Source: Thermogemmatispora tikiterensis | GTDB lineage: Bacteria > Chloroflexota > Ktedonobacteria > Ktedonobacterales > Ktedonobacteraceae | DNA length: 64,000 nt | Direction: 5' to 3' | NCBI RefSeq assembly: GCF_003268475.1 | Contig: NZ_MCIF01000002.1 | Coordinates: forward strand, 1,904,259-1,968,258 | Part shown: positions 1 to 8,952 of the stretch, in pieces | How positions within the stretch are numbered: position 1 is the first letter of the stretch | How the letters are laid out: each line of letters begins with the position of its first letter | The notes under the pieces: model-generated | What the model saw: the letters and a program-made list of their open reading frames with translations, nothing else | Databases searched by the model: none | What the model was told of the DNA's origin: nothing | Program-made: the position numbers and the translations under genes

Positions 1-60
1 TGGCACGTACCGCCTGGCTGGCTCGGCTTTTGAGTCCTGTTTCAGGAAGAAGAGGTGTGC

Positions 61-1224
61 ATGACTGTTCAGCAGGAAAAGAACCCAATCCCCGTTCCCC
101 AGGTTGAGCCACGGGCTCCGATCCCTAAGCAGAATCTCCGTATCCCCGGCCCCACTGTGGTGCCGGATGAGATCCTGGCAGAGATGGCCCGCCCGATGAT
201 CAACCACCGCGGGCCGGAATTTGCCGCTATTCTGCGCCGTGTCACCGCACGGCTGCAATACTTTTTCCAGACGCGCTCTCCCGTTTTGACATATCCCGCC
301 TCCGGTACAGGTGGGCAGGAAAGCGCTATTGTTAATCTGTTCTCTCCGGGCGACCATGTGGTGGCGATTACAATCGGCTCCTTCGGCAATCGCTTCGCCC
401 GCATCGCCGAGACCTACGGGCTGCAGGTGAGCCGCATCGAGTTCCCCTGGGGTGAGGGGGCCGACCCAGATGTGGTAGAGAGCCGCCTGAAGACGCTGCC
501 CCCCTACCGCGGAGTGCTGGTTACCCATAATGAGACGTCAACGGGGGTGACCAACGATATTCAGACGCTGGCCTCCCTGATCAGGCGTCACAATCCCGAT
601 GCACTGATCGCCGTGGACGCTGTTAGCTCTCTGGGCTGCATCCCGCTGGAAATGGATCTGTGGGACCTCGATGTCGTCTTTACGGGTTCGCAGAAGGGCT
701 GGATGTCTCCCCCCGGAGTGATGATGATCGCCGCCAGCGAACGCGCCTGGCAGGCCAATAAGAGCGCCAAACTGCCGCGCTTTTACTTTGATTGGGCCAG
801 CTCGCGCAAGAAGCTGGAGGCTGGCCAGCACCCAACGACACCGGCAGTCTCCGTCTTCTATGCCCTCGATCGCGCTCTGGAGCTGATGCTGGAAGAAGGT
901 CGCGAGGCAATCTTTGAGCGCCACCGCCATGCCGGTGAGTACGTGCGCCGCCGCGCTCGCGAGATGGGCCTCGAATTGTTCGCCAATCCACGCTACGCTT
1001 CAAATACGGTGACAGCGGTCCGCCTGCCAGAGGGCTTCAATACCAAGGCTTTCATGAAGGCTCTGCGCGAGCAGGATGGCGTCGTTCTGGGTGGCGGCCA
1101 GGAGCACCTGGAGGGTAAGATTTTCCGCGTCGGCCATCTGGGCTACTTCCGTGAGGAGGATCTGGCCGAGGCTATGGATAAGGTGGAGCAGCGCCTGCGC
1201 TCTTTCGGCTTCACGGGCCGTTGA
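61..1224 (+). CDS. Class V aminotransferase (serine-pyruvate / alanine-glyoxylate type)
   Basis: PLP-dependent fold-type I aminotransferase of the alanine-glyoxylate/serine-pyruvate family. Visible are the glycine-rich PAS(A)GTGG phosphate loop near residue 80, an AVDAVSSLG segment carrying the cofactor-binding Asp near residue 185, and the Schiff-base Lys in GSQKGW..PPG near residue 213. The length of about 387 residues is normal for the family. ATG at 61 is preferred over GTG at 55 because AGGAAG at 46-51 lies nine bases upstream. It sits about 30 bases before serA, so the pair probably forms one operon. Homologues beside serA can serve as phosphoserine aminotransferase in organisms without a classical SerC; that role here is inferred from the neighbour, not shown by the sequence. 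The true amino donor and acceptor are unknown. Confidence 0.9.
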   Translation: MTVQQEKNPIPVPQVEPRAPIPKQNLRIPGPTVVPDEILAEMARPMINHRGPEFAAILRRVTARLQYFFQTRSPVLTYPASGTGGQESAIVNLFSPGDHVVAITIGSFGNRFARIAETYGLQVSRIEFPWGEGADPDVVESRLKTLPPYRGVLVTHNETSTGVTNDIQTLASLIRRHNPDALIAVDAVSSLGCIPLEMDLWDLDVVFTGSQKGWMSPPGVMMIAASERAWQANKSAKLPRFYFDWASSRKKLEAGQHPTTPAVSVFYALDRALELMLEEGREAIFERHRHAGEYVRRRAREMGLELFANPRYASNTVTAVRLPEGFNTKAFMKALREQDGVVLGGGQEHLEGKIFRVGHLGYFREEDLAEAMDKVEQRLRSFGFTGR

Positions 1225-1253
1225 ACGCCGCTGCAGGAAGGGGGAGCAAGGCT

Positions 1254-2978
1254 ATGGTGATGGCTGAGGATAGACAGCCTGCGCCGCCTGCGCCAACAGA
1301 GACCGTAAAGATTTTGATTGCTGATCGCGTGGCTCAGGAGGGCATCGATTTTCTACGCACCCATCTGCCAGAGGCCACGATCGATGTGCGTACGGGCCTC
1401 TCTCCCGCTGAGCTATGCTCGATCATTGGCGATTATGCCGCCCTCGTCGTGCGCAGTGAGACGCAAGTGACTCGCGAGGTGCTCGCCGCTGGCAAGCGCC
1501 TGAAGATTGTGGCCCGCGCCGGGGTGGGCGTGGATAATATCGATTTAGAGACAGCGACACGCCTCGGTATCATGGTGGTGAATTCCCCCCTGGGCAACGT
1601 GATCGCTGCTGCCGAGCATACAATCGCGATGTTGCTGGCCCTGGCACGTCATATTCCCGCTGCCGACCGTAGCATGAAGTCCGGTAAGTGGGAGAAGAGC
1701 CGCTTTCTGGGCAGCGAGGTCCGCAATAAAGTGCTCGGTATTATTGGCCTGGGCAAGGTCGGTAGCGAGGTAGCAAAGCGCGCCCGCGGCCTGGAGATGG
1801 AGGTGATCGCTTTCGATCCCTATGTCTCGGCAGAGCAGGCCAGCAAGCTGGGCGTGCAGATGACGAACCTTGAGGACCTGCTGCGTCGCTCCGACTTCGT
1901 CACGCTCCATACGTCGCTGACCACTGGCCCCTCCGGGACGCGCGGTCTGATCGGCGCTCGTGAGCTGAGCCTGATGAAGCCCAGCGCTCGCTTGATTAAC
2001 TGCGCGCGTGGCGGCATCATCGATGAGGAGGCCTTGTTGCAGGCGCTCAAAGAGCAGCGCCTGGCCGGGGCCGCGCTCGACGTGTTCAGCCAGGAGCCGA
2101 TCCGCGATCACGCTCTGCTAAGGGAGCTGGTCAGTCACGAGCAGGTAGTGGCCACTCCTCACCTGGGGGCTTCGACCGAGGAGGCTCAGGTCGGCGTGGC
2201 TCTCGACGTGGCTGAGCAGATTGTGACCGTCCTACGCGGTGGCTTCCCTCGCGCCGCGGTCAACGCCCCGCTCATTCTGCCTGAGACACTGAAGGTCCTC
2301 CAGCCCTATATGACCCTGTTGGAGAAAATGGGGCGCCTCTATACCCAGCTCCAGCCAGGTCCGCTCCATCGCATCGAGCTGTCTTACAGCGGCGAGATTA
2401 CCGCCTACGATCTGCGTCCGCTCCAGGCTGCTCTCATTAAGGGCTTGCTGGAACCTATCTCAGATGCCCATGTCAACATGATCAATGCTCCTCTGTTAGC
2501 GAAGCAACGCGGCCTGGAGATCACGGAGCAGAAGTCGCCTACGGCTAGCGAGTTTGCTAACCTGGTGACGCTGCGCGTGCTCGATGTCAATGGCCGGGCC
2601 TCCTTCGCGGGTCAGGGCGAGAGCGAGGCTGAGCATGTCGAGTTGCTCAGTGGTACAGTCATGCATGGGGAGCCGCGTATTGTGCGGGTCGGTCGCTACT
2701 GGACGGAGTTTGTGCCCGAGGGTTACATTCTCTTCTGCCGCAATCCCGATCAACCTGGCATGATCGGACGCGTGGGCACCATCCTGGGCAAGGCCGGCGT
2801 CAATATCCGCCATATGGATGTCGGACCAATCGAGCGCGCTCCGCGTCCGCGTCACCCCGGCGCCAAACCCGACATCGCTCTGATGATTATCTCGGTCGAT
2901 GATCCGATCCCCGACTGGGCTCTCGAAGAGATCCGCGCCTCGGGCGATATCTTCGGCTTGACGGTGGTCAACCTCTGA
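1254..2978 (+). CDS. serA: D-3-phosphoglycerate dehydrogenase
   Basis: Oxidises 3-phosphoglycerate to phosphohydroxypyruvate with NAD, the first step of serine synthesis in the cytoplasm. The substrate/nucleotide-binding core comes first: Rossmann motif GLGKVGSEVA near residue 170, CARGGIIDE with the catalytic Arg near 240, and PHLGAS with the catalytic His near 290. It is followed by an intervening ASB-like domain and a C-terminal ACT domain (NPDQPGMIGRVG) that in this family senses serine. About 574 residues, typical of long SerA. An in-frame TTG exists at 1221, but ATG at 1254 has the strong ribosome site GGAAGGGGG at 1236-1244. It follows the class V aminotransferase closely and is followed by a strong terminator, so the two genes look like a two-gene unit. 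Confidence 0.95.
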   Translation: MVMAEDRQPAPPAPTETVKILIADRVAQEGIDFLRTHLPEATIDVRTGLSPAELCSIIGDYAALVVRSETQVTREVLAAGKRLKIVARAGVGVDNIDLETATRLGIMVVNSPLGNVIAAAEHTIAMLLALARHIPAADRSMKSGKWEKSRFLGSEVRNKVLGIIGLGKVGSEVAKRARGLEMEVIAFDPYVSAEQASKLGVQMTNLEDLLRRSDFVTLHTSLTTGPSGTRGLIGARELSLMKPSARLINCARGGIIDEEALLQALKEQRLAGAALDVFSQEPIRDHALLRELVSHEQVVATPHLGASTEEAQVGVALDVAEQIVTVLRGGFPRAAVNAPLILPETLKVLQPYMTLLEKMGRLYTQLQPGPLHRIELSYSGEITAYDLRPLQAALIKGLLEPISDAHVNMINAPLLAKQRGLEITEQKSPTASEFANLVTLRVLDVNGRASFAGQGESEAEHVELLSGTVMHGEPRIVRVGRYWTEFVPEGYILFCRNPDQPGMIGRVGTILGKAGVNIRHMDVGPIERAPRPRHPGAKPDIALMIISVDDPIPDWALEEIRASGDIFGLTVVNL

Positions 2979-3043
2979 GGAGCAATTCCTACCGCAGGAC
3001 ATTGGGCTTGCTTGCTCGCCTGGATACGCAAGCCCAGGCGCCA

Positions 3044-3113
3044 AAGGGCAGTCCTTCTCCGCCTCAGCTAGAGCCTTAGAGGCGGGAGGGACTGCCTTCC
3101 TTTTCTCTTTCTT
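3044..3113 (+). terminator. Rho-independent terminator after serA
   Basis: GGCAGTCC and CCGCCTC pair with GAGGCGG and GGGACTGCC across a short loop with two small internal mismatches, followed by a T-rich tract (3097-3115). The T tract is on the plus strand, so it ends the aminotransferase-serA transcript; it also lies at the 3' side of the converging DedA gene. Confidence 0.8.
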
Positions 3114-3132
3114 CAAATCTATGCTCCTCAGC

Positions 3133-3825
3133 TCATTGGACTTTGAGCAGTTGGCGCTCGGCCTCCTCACCCTGGCGCGAGTGCTCTTGCAGAAAGCGCC
3201 GCTTGAGCTGACGCTGCAGCAGGCGGCTGATGGCCAGCGAGAGCACCATGAGAGCTACTAAGATCAGACAGGCCGGCAGCGTATACTGCTGGATCAGAGC
3301 AACCCCCCAACGCCAATGCCTTCCAAGAACCATGCCGAGGCGAATGATCACCACACACCAGAGCAGGGAGCCGAGAAACATGGCCAGGAGGAAGCGCCGG
3401 TAACTCAGGCGCGATATGCCCGCCAGAAAGCAGGCAAAGGGACGAACGTAAGGAGTGATCCGCGAGAGGAAGATCATCCAGACCCCCGCACGCTGAAACC
3501 AACCCTCTGCCACATTCGCTTTGCCCTCATCAATACGTAGGAATTTCATCAGCCGCACCAGCGCCGGACGCCCTCCCCATTCGCCGATCCAGTAGGCCAA
3601 GCAGGCCCCCAGACAGCTCCCCAACAGGGCAGCTCCGGCCAATGGCCAGAAATCCAGATGGCCGAGCGTCACCAGCGCTCCAGTGAGCAGCAAAAGCGTA
3701 CTGTTGATGACAGGAATTCCGCAGCTTTCTAAAAAGAGAAATAAGGCCACAATACTATAGATAACTATTGGATGAGCCTTGAAAACAATATTGTCGAGCA
3801 GGAACTGGATCAGTGTCTCTAGCAT
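3133..3825 (-). CDS. DedA family membrane protein (SNARE-associated/VTT)
   Basis: Polytopic inner-membrane protein of the DedA/VTT family, which includes proteins needed for undecaprenyl-phosphate or phospholipid recycling and for membrane homeostasis. Five to six hydrophobic stretches are visible, and the family signature is clear near the middle: FLSRITPYVRPFACFLAG, holding the conserved Arg and Pro residues, plus the GEWGGRP segment before it. 230 residues matches the family. Start ATG at 3825 has AAAGGGA a few bases upstream. It converges on serA and has no obvious operon partner. The C-terminal tail is basic and glutamine-rich, probably cytoplasmic. The specific lipid substrate cannot be read from the sequence. 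Confidence 0.85.
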   Translation of the reverse strand: MLETLIQFLLDNIVFKAHPIVIYSIVALFLFLESCGIPVINSTLLLLTGALVTLGHLDFWPLAGAALLGSCLGACLAYWIGEWGGRPALVRLMKFLRIDEGKANVAEGWFQRAGVWMIFLSRITPYVRPFACFLAGISRLSYRRFLLAMFLGSLLWCVVIIRLGMVLGRHWRWGVALIQQYTLPACLILVALMVLSLAISRLLQRQLKRRFLQEHSRQGEEAERQLLKVQ

Positions 3826-4463
3826 GTTGTCCCTTTCTGCTTAGACCAAACCATGCCAGCCAGCTAGCCAGTCAATGTACCCAATGGCAGGAAGCACCCC
3901 TCTGTTTTTCTCTCTTCTTCCTGAAGAGTATACAACAGAAGAAGCCATTCCTTACCTATCGTGAAATGGTCCCAAACATGTCTCAAGCCAGGTCTTCATG
4001 TCCTCTTTTTACTCCACCCATAAGACGAGCGGGCCATCAATAGAGTTGCAAGCGCTGGCCCGAAGCGGTGAGCTATCTTGCTCTGCAACAAAGTTGGTCT
4101 GGCAACGTATCATCTAAGCGAATAGCCTTCTTCGACGCAAGGGGAGCGCGTAGGAGGTCCAGGGGGAAGATTTCTTTGTCTCAGTTGAAGCCAGCGCCTC
4201 TGCCTGCGCCTCACCCATCTGCGCCCGTTGGAGCGCCTTTGGTAAGGGGAAGAGCAGCGAACCCAGCGGTTTGAGCGCCAGCGGCCCGGACACCACGCAG
4301 TAGTGAGGTCCTCTCGCCTGCTTTGCTCTTCTTTCTTTCTTTTTTGTCTTTTTGCCGGACTGGACTGCTCGCTGTCTTGCTAAGCTATTACTGCAATCGA
4401 CCAGGCGTCCATACTTTCTTTGACAATTCCGCTCTCAAGAGGAAGAAAGGAGTTCACTGATAC
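3826..4463. other. Intergenic region without a supported gene
   Basis: About 640 bases between the divergent dedA and MFS genes. Short open frames here show no family features, codon pattern or ribosome site and are not called. A TTGACA hexamer at 4420-4425 is present, but its spacing to the MFS start (4464) leaves no convincing -10 box. Confidence 0.6.
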
Positions 4464-5828
4464 ATGACCGCCGTCACCCCGGCCTCTAGAGGTCAACGCC
4501 TACGGCGGCCTACACGCGCCGAGGCACGCTTTGCTCTGGCTGTTTTGTTAGTGGTTAATATGCTTAACTACGCTGATCGCTATATTCTACCGGCGATTCT
4601 CCCCCGCGTCCAGCACGATCTGCAGATCAGCGATTTCGAGGCCGGCCTTCTGAATTCAGCCTTCTTGCTCGTCTATGGACTGACCACCTTGCCGCTGGGT
4701 ATCTGGGCCGACCGCACGCTACGCAAGAACATCGTCAGTCTCTGTGTCGGCATCTGGAGCCTCGCCACTGCTATTACTGGATTGACCCGAAATTTCATCC
4801 AGCTCTTCATTACGCGCTCGGTCCTCGGTATTGGTGAGGCTGGCTATGCGCCCGCTTCGCTCTCGCTGCTGGGTGACTATTTCCCGCGCGCTCAGCGTGG
4901 GCGTGTGCTCTCCTACTGGGCAGCGGCAACCCTGATCGGCTCGGCGTTGGGCTTTGTGATCGGCGGTTTGATCGCCGACACACTCGGCTGGCGCTGGGCT
5001 TTCTATGTAGTTGGGCTGCCCGGGCTGGTGGTGGCTTTTCTGGCCTGGCGCCTTTATGAGCCTGCGCGCGGTTCGTTCGAGGAGGATGAGACTCAGGGAC
5101 AATCTGAAGCTTCTTCGTCTGCGTTAGTGGCTGAGGGCCATGCCAGTCTGAGCGGCGATTTCTGGCGCCAAGCCCGAGCTATTTTGCGTATTCCTACCTA
5201 TTGGGTGCTCCTGGGCGCCCTCATCTGCAGCTTCTTTACCATCGGGGGAACTTCAGCCTGGCTACCAACTTACCTCTTTCTGGATTTCCACCTCACTCTG
5301 AGCCAGGCCGGGCTGCTGGCGGGTGCCCTCTTGGTCGGAAGCGGTCTGATCGGTACCGTGCTCGGCGGCCTGCTGGCAGATCGCGCCCAGCGCCGCTTCG
5401 CGCAGGGTCGTTTGCTGGTGGCTACGCTGGGCTTCCTGATCGGCGCTCCTCTAGCTCTGTTAGCCCTCCTCTTCCACCAGCTGCTCCTCTTTGTGGCCAT
5501 GCTCTTTGTGGCCGGCGTGGCGCTCAATTTCTGTACCGGCCCATTGAATGCTGTCATACAGGACGTAGTGCTACCAGAAGTACGCGCCACAGCTCTGGGC
5601 CTCGCTCTGCTGCTCGCCCATCTGCTTGGAGATGCCTCAGCTCCTGCTCTGATCGGCTTGCTGAAGGAGCATAGCTCTCTCCACCTTGCTCTGCTCAGTA
5701 CCGCCCCCAGTGCTCTGCTCCTGGCTGGCTTGATCTGCCTTCTGGGCCTGCGAACGGTAGCCCGCGATATGCAGCAGATGCAGCGCGCTCTGGAGGAGCG
5801 CCGCCAACAGGGAGCGGAGACCAGGTAA
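4464..5828 (+). CDS. MFS transporter, Spinster-like
   Basis: Major facilitator superfamily secondary transporter with about 12 membrane helices in two halves. The N-terminal helix 1 segment NMLNYADRYILPAILP resembles Spinster/ACS-type MFS carriers. Loop 2-3 carries GIWADRTLRK, the MFS signature (GxxaDrxxRr), echoed in the second half by GGLLADRAQRR. A hydrophilic, acidic central loop (near residues 205-230) separates the halves. 454 residues is normal. ATG at 4464 is preceded by AAGAAAGGAG. There is no neighbouring enzyme or regulator that reveals the substrate; organic anions or lipids are common for the subfamily, but nothing here decides it. Confidence 0.85.
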   Translation: MTAVTPASRGQRLRRPTRAEARFALAVLLVVNMLNYADRYILPAILPRVQHDLQISDFEAGLLNSAFLLVYGLTTLPLGIWADRTLRKNIVSLCVGIWSLATAITGLTRNFIQLFITRSVLGIGEAGYAPASLSLLGDYFPRAQRGRVLSYWAAATLIGSALGFVIGGLIADTLGWRWAFYVVGLPGLVVAFLAWRLYEPARGSFEEDETQGQSEASSSALVAEGHASLSGDFWRQARAILRIPTYWVLLGALICSFFTIGGTSAWLPTYLFLDFHLTLSQAGLLAGALLVGSGLIGTVLGGLLADRAQRRFAQGRLLVATLGFLIGAPLALLALLFHQLLLFVAMLFVAGVALNFCTGPLNAVIQDVVLPEVRATALGLALLLAHLLGDASAPALIGLLKEHSSLHLALLSTAPSALLLAGLICLLGLRTVARDMQQMQRALEERRQQGAETR

Positions 5829-5911
5829 GGACCGCTCCCTCCGGGAGTGGCAGGGAGAAGGTAGACGGTGCAGGAATCGGTCACTGAGGAGAACTGGCAG
5901 GGGCGGAAAGC

Positions 5912-5945
5912 AGAAAAAGGAACGCCCCGCAATGCGGGGCGTTCT
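5912..5945 (-). terminator. Terminator of the tRNA-Gly transcript
   Basis: Perfect hairpin GAACGCCCCGC / GCGGGGCGTTC with a two-base loop; read on the minus strand it is followed by CCTTTTTC. It starts nine bases after the encoded CCA of the tRNA. It also forms the 3' boundary of the plus-strand MFS gene. Confidence 0.9.
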
Positions 5946-5953
5946 CAGAAAGC

Positions 5954-6028
5954 TGGAGCGGGCTACGGGATTTGAACCCGTGATCTCAACTTTGGGAAAG
6001 TTGCATGTTACCGCTACACCAAGCCCGC
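5954..6028 (-). tRNA. tRNA-Gly (anticodon CCC)
   Basis: A full cloverleaf folds by hand: acceptor GCGGGCT/AGCCCGC, D stem GTGT/ACAT, anticodon stem CAACT/AGTTG with loop TTCCCAA (anticodon CCC), five-base variable loop, T stem ACGGG/CCCGT with loop TTCAAAT. Discriminator is T, as usual for bacterial Gly tRNAs, and CCA is encoded (5954-5956). It has its own consensus promoter and terminator, so it is a single-tRNA transcription unit. Confidence 0.95.
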
Positions 6029-6049
6029 CTTTCACTCTTGACGGCATTT

Positions 6050-6078
6050 ATTATAGCCCCCACTCTCGCAAATGTCAA
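6050..6078 (-). promoter_or_regulatory. Consensus promoter of tRNA-Gly
   Basis: TTGACA (6073-6078), 17-base spacer, TATAAT (6050-6055), read on the minus strand. Both boxes are perfect sigma-70 matches. Predicted start lies about 15 bases before the tRNA 5' end. Confidence 0.9.
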
Positions 6079-6322
6079 GAGGGCAAGGGGGAATATACTG
6101 GCATTGCGCCCCAGGTTGACGGGAACCAGCAGCTTCGTTTGTGATATCATGTCGACGGCAATAGCTTTGACGTCCGGCGGCGCAACACTACCCCACCCGG
6201 CAGGCAAGAGAAGTAACACCGCGTAGGGCGCAAGGCCATCAGTAATAGCGGGAACGAGAGGTTAGTAAGCGCACGATCACCAGGGACTTCCTTATCAGGA
6301 AGCAGCACGAGAGGAGGCAGTC

Positions 6323-7087
6323 ATGGGCTTGCTTTCACGTCTGGCTTTGCTGCTGCGCATCCGCAGCAAGGCCGCCCTTGAGCGAGCGGAGGACCCGGTG
6401 CAGGTGCTCGATTATTCCTATCAGAAACAAGTGGAGCAGCTTCAACAGCTCCGCCGCGCCGTCGCCGACGTGGCTACCAGCGAGAGACGCCTGGAGCTTC
6501 AACAAGCAGAGCTGCAGCGCCAGACCGAGCGCTATGAGCAGCAGGCTTTTTATGCACTTCGCGCTAATCGTGAGGATCTGGCACGTTCGATCTTACAGCG
6601 TCGCGAGCTGTTGCTTGATCAGCTCAATAGCTACGAGCAACAGCTTGGGCAGGTGCGCGCGCAAAAGGAGCAGTTGATTGAACTGGAGCAGCAATTGAGA
6701 ATGCGGGTCGAGGCTTTTCGCTCGCAGAAAGAGGTCTTGAAGGCCCGCTATAGCGCCGCTCAGGCCCAGGCCCGTATCGAGGAGGCCCTCACAGGACTGA
6801 GCACGGAGATGACGGAAATGCGTCTCGCTCTGGAGCGCGCCCAGGAGAAGATCTTGACCGCGGAGGCCCGCGCCAGCGCTTTACACTCGCTCCTCGAACA
6901 GGGCACGCTGGACAGCCCCCTCTCTCCTCCGCTTCTACCCGCTGACGGCGATCCCCTCGACCGTGAGCTGGCCCGCCTCGATCAGGACGAGCAAATAGAG
7001 CAACAACTCCAGCTTCTTAAGCAGCGGCTCTTGCTAGACAGGCCGACCTCGGAAGGGCAAGGCCATCTCCCTCCAGCGGAAACGTAA
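6323..7087 (+). CDS. PspA/IM30 (Vipp1) family membrane-stress protein
   Basis: Cytoplasmic, membrane-associated coiled-coil protein of the PspA/IM30 family (bacterial ESCRT-III relatives), which assembles on stressed membranes. The start MGLLSRLALLLR is an amphipathic helix typical of the family. Residues about 25-190 are almost continuous heptad-like helices rich in Gln, Glu, Leu and Arg, including DPVQVLDYSYQKQ, equivalent to the conserved ED P..ml.q......L segment. The C-terminal part (about 205-254) is Pro/Asp-rich and probably flexible. 254 residues is slightly longer than E. coli PspA. ATG at 6323 has GAGGAGG directly upstream. No psp-type regulator or partner lies nearby, so its inducer is unknown. 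Confidence 0.85.
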   Translation: MGLLSRLALLLRIRSKAALERAEDPVQVLDYSYQKQVEQLQQLRRAVADVATSERRLELQQAELQRQTERYEQQAFYALRANREDLARSILQRRELLLDQLNSYEQQLGQVRAQKEQLIELEQQLRMRVEAFRSQKEVLKARYSAAQAQARIEEALTGLSTEMTEMRLALERAQEKILTAEARASALHSLLEQGTLDSPLSPPLLPADGDPLDRELARLDQDEQIEQQLQLLKQRLLLDRPTSEGQGHLPPAET

Positions 7088-7328
7088 GTGTTCTCAGCAG
7101 GTCCCAGCCTGCTGCCCTGCGCTGCAGGTCACAGCGCAGGTAACCAGGACCCAACCCTCCTCGCGCTTTGGGGGAAACCTGCCCTGCCTCCTCAGCTTCC
7201 GAGGACCTGGCCTTCGTTTCCTCTTCGCTGTGGTCCGCCCGGCCTCCATTGCCCTATCGACTAGCCGCCGTTGCGCTCTTCATTCCAGAAGAGAAACGGC
7301 CAGGGGAAGAGGCAACTATTGCTTAGAT

Positions 7329-7679
7329 CTAGCTGCTTTTCTTCTCCTTGGCCTTGCGTGCCTTATAGTAGGAGCGTGGCTTGGGTCGGCGCGTTGTATC
7401 CTCATACGCCGGTGGCGCCGCTTCTTCACGAGCCATCAGATCGACCTCGGAGTGCTCTCCCATGAGCTCCTGTAGATCGTTATAGATATCGTAATTATCG
7501 ATGACATCAGGCATGCGCAGCATGTGTCTTAAGACCTGCATCTGCGAGATCTGGGTCCGGTCATACCTGGTGGGTTCGGCTCGCTTGAGCAGTTTTTCTA
7601 CCAGGGCAATGCTGTCTTCATGGGCCCCGATGTTGTTCAGGCGCTCATGAATGACCTGCAATTGTTCGTATAAGTTCAT
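7329..7679 (-). CDS. Small helical protein of unknown function
   Basis: 116-residue protein not recognised as a known family. It begins MNLYEQLQVIHERLNNI and is predicted helical for roughly the first 85 residues, with regular charged and hydrophobic spacing. The C-terminus is highly basic (RRPKPRSYYKARKAKEKK), suggesting nucleic-acid or membrane-surface contact. No signal peptide or membrane segment is present. The start at 7679 is followed by good codon usage, and a purine-rich AGAAAGAGAG lies upstream. It stands alone between the pspA-like gene and an empty region. The coding call rests on composition and absence of a better frame. Confidence 0.6.
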   Translation of the reverse strand: MNLYEQLQVIHERLNNIGAHEDSIALVEKLLKRAEPTRYDRTQISQMQVLRHMLRMPDVIDNYDIYNDLQELMGEHSEVDLMAREEAAPPAYEDTTRRPKPRSYYKARKAKEKKSS

Positions 7680-8084
7680 GAATGCCTACTCTCTTTCTAG
7701 GGTAGCGGCTACCGCTTGCCGTTCATCACCCTCTATTATATGTTACTTGAATAGGTTGAGGGGTCATTCATCTTCCCCAGAGGACAGAGGAGCGGCTGCC
7801 GCCTCTCCCTCCCTACTACCACCACCCAGTCTACCAGCCGGACGGGATGCCGCCCGCTGAGGGCCATCGGCGAGTCGAGGCCCCAGGAGGCAGGTCACCC
7901 AGGGGGTCAGGCGACACACCCGAAAAAAGAGCAGAGACGAGGCGCGAGGAAGGAGGAAGAAGATGGGCGCTGAACGCTCTTCCTTGAGCGTCTTGAGCGG
8001 CGCGACGGCGAGCCGCTCGAGTGCGTGGGCTGGAAGCCCCTCACCAGCCCATTCATCGATCACTCCTCAGCCAGCTACTTATCT
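7680..8084. other. Intergenic region, no confident gene
   Basis: 405 bases. A minus-strand open frame (7764-8063, 99 codons from a GTG) just downstream of the PHP gene has a GAGGAG motif, but it abuts the GTG with no spacing, and the product matches nothing. It is left as a possible but unsupported small gene. Confidence 0.4.
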
Positions 8085-8945
8085 TTACCGTACCACTACT
8101 CCACGATGATTCTGGTGATTGCGACGCGCCCTCCAGGCGCGCCGTGGGGGATCAACCAGCCAGCTCCAGGCACACTGAGCCACATAGACCCCCAGTGGCA
8201 AGCGCGGCGTCGGTACCTCTTGACCGCCAGGTGTGGCCCGCCGCAGGAGAATAGCCTGACGCAGTTCCTCCGCGCTCTGCCCAGGAAAGAGGGTATAGGC
8301 TACGCCAATGTGCTGCCAGAAATGGGCATCGCTGCCACCCACCTCGGCAAGCTGCCACTCCTGGTTAGCCAGGCGCACCATATGGCGTTGCGAGGCATTG
8401 GCTGGCGAGGGATTGTACATTTCCAGGGCATCGATACAGTAGCCCTTGCTAAGCAATTCTTCGATCCTGGCCCGACTCAGGCTAGGCACCAGGCGTCCGA
8501 AGGGGTGGGGCACGACAACCAGCCCTCCCTGGGCCTTGATTTCATCAATGGCCTCTTCCGCCGGTCGCTGGGCACGAGGGGGCTTATCCACAAAGAGGCC
8601 TAGAAGATGGCCATCACGCGTGGTAACCTCAACCCCGATTACCAGCTCCAGAGGCGTCGCTGCCTCCTGGCCGTCGCCGTCTGGACCGAGCGCCTGCTCC
8701 CTGGCAAGCAACTCGGCCACGCGCCAGGCTCCCTCGAGATGGTCGTGATCAGTAATGGCGATGAGACGCAGACCACGACGCCGCGCCTCCTTGATGACCT
8801 GAGCCGGACTGGCCCAACCGTCACCAAGGTTCGTATGCATATGAATATCGGCACGACTATATCCAGCAGCAGTCATTAAGGTCATGGTGCCGGCTGGGCT
8901 CGTCTGATGATCAGAGGCTGTCGCAAAAGAGAGTTCCTTCGTCAC
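8085..8945 (-). CDS. PHP-domain metal-dependent phosphoesterase
   Basis: PHP (polymerase and histidinol phosphatase) superfamily hydrolase. Metal-binding motifs appear in family order: DIHMHTN (residues 33-39), ITDHDHLEG, VIGVEVT, VVVPHPF and GSDAHF near residue 205. These supply the His, Asp and Glu ligands of a di- or trinuclear site. Small proteins of this group cleave nucleotide or sugar phosphates; the substrate is not evident. The GTG start at 8945 follows AAGGAG, which lies inside the last codons of the upstream histidine kinase gene (stop at 8953-8955), so translation is probably coupled. The basic C-terminal tail (about residues 255-286, Arg/His-rich) is unusual. A shorter start at an internal ATG near the PHP domain is possible. 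Confidence 0.85.
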   Translation of the reverse strand: MTKELSFATASDHQTSPAGTMTLMTAAGYSRADIHMHTNLGDGWASPAQVIKEARRRGLRLIAITDHDHLEGAWRVAELLAREQALGPDGDGQEAATPLELVIGVEVTTRDGHLLGLFVDKPPRAQRPAEEAIDEIKAQGGLVVVPHPFGRLVPSLSRARIEELLSKGYCIDALEMYNPSPANASQRHMVRLANQEWQLAEVGGSDAHFWQHIGVAYTLFPGQSAEELRQAILLRRATPGGQEVPTPRLPLGVYVAQCAWSWLVDPPRRAWRARRNHQNHRGVVVR

Positions 8946-8952
8946 CTACAAC

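Noticed and set aside
3813-4274. Two short plus-strand frames in the dedA-MFS gap
   Set aside because: No ribosome sites, atypical composition and no homology that I can recognise.
7764-8063. Possible 99-residue minus-strand gene below the PHP gene
   Set aside because: GTG start abuts the only ribosome-like motif, and the product has no family; cannot be supported.
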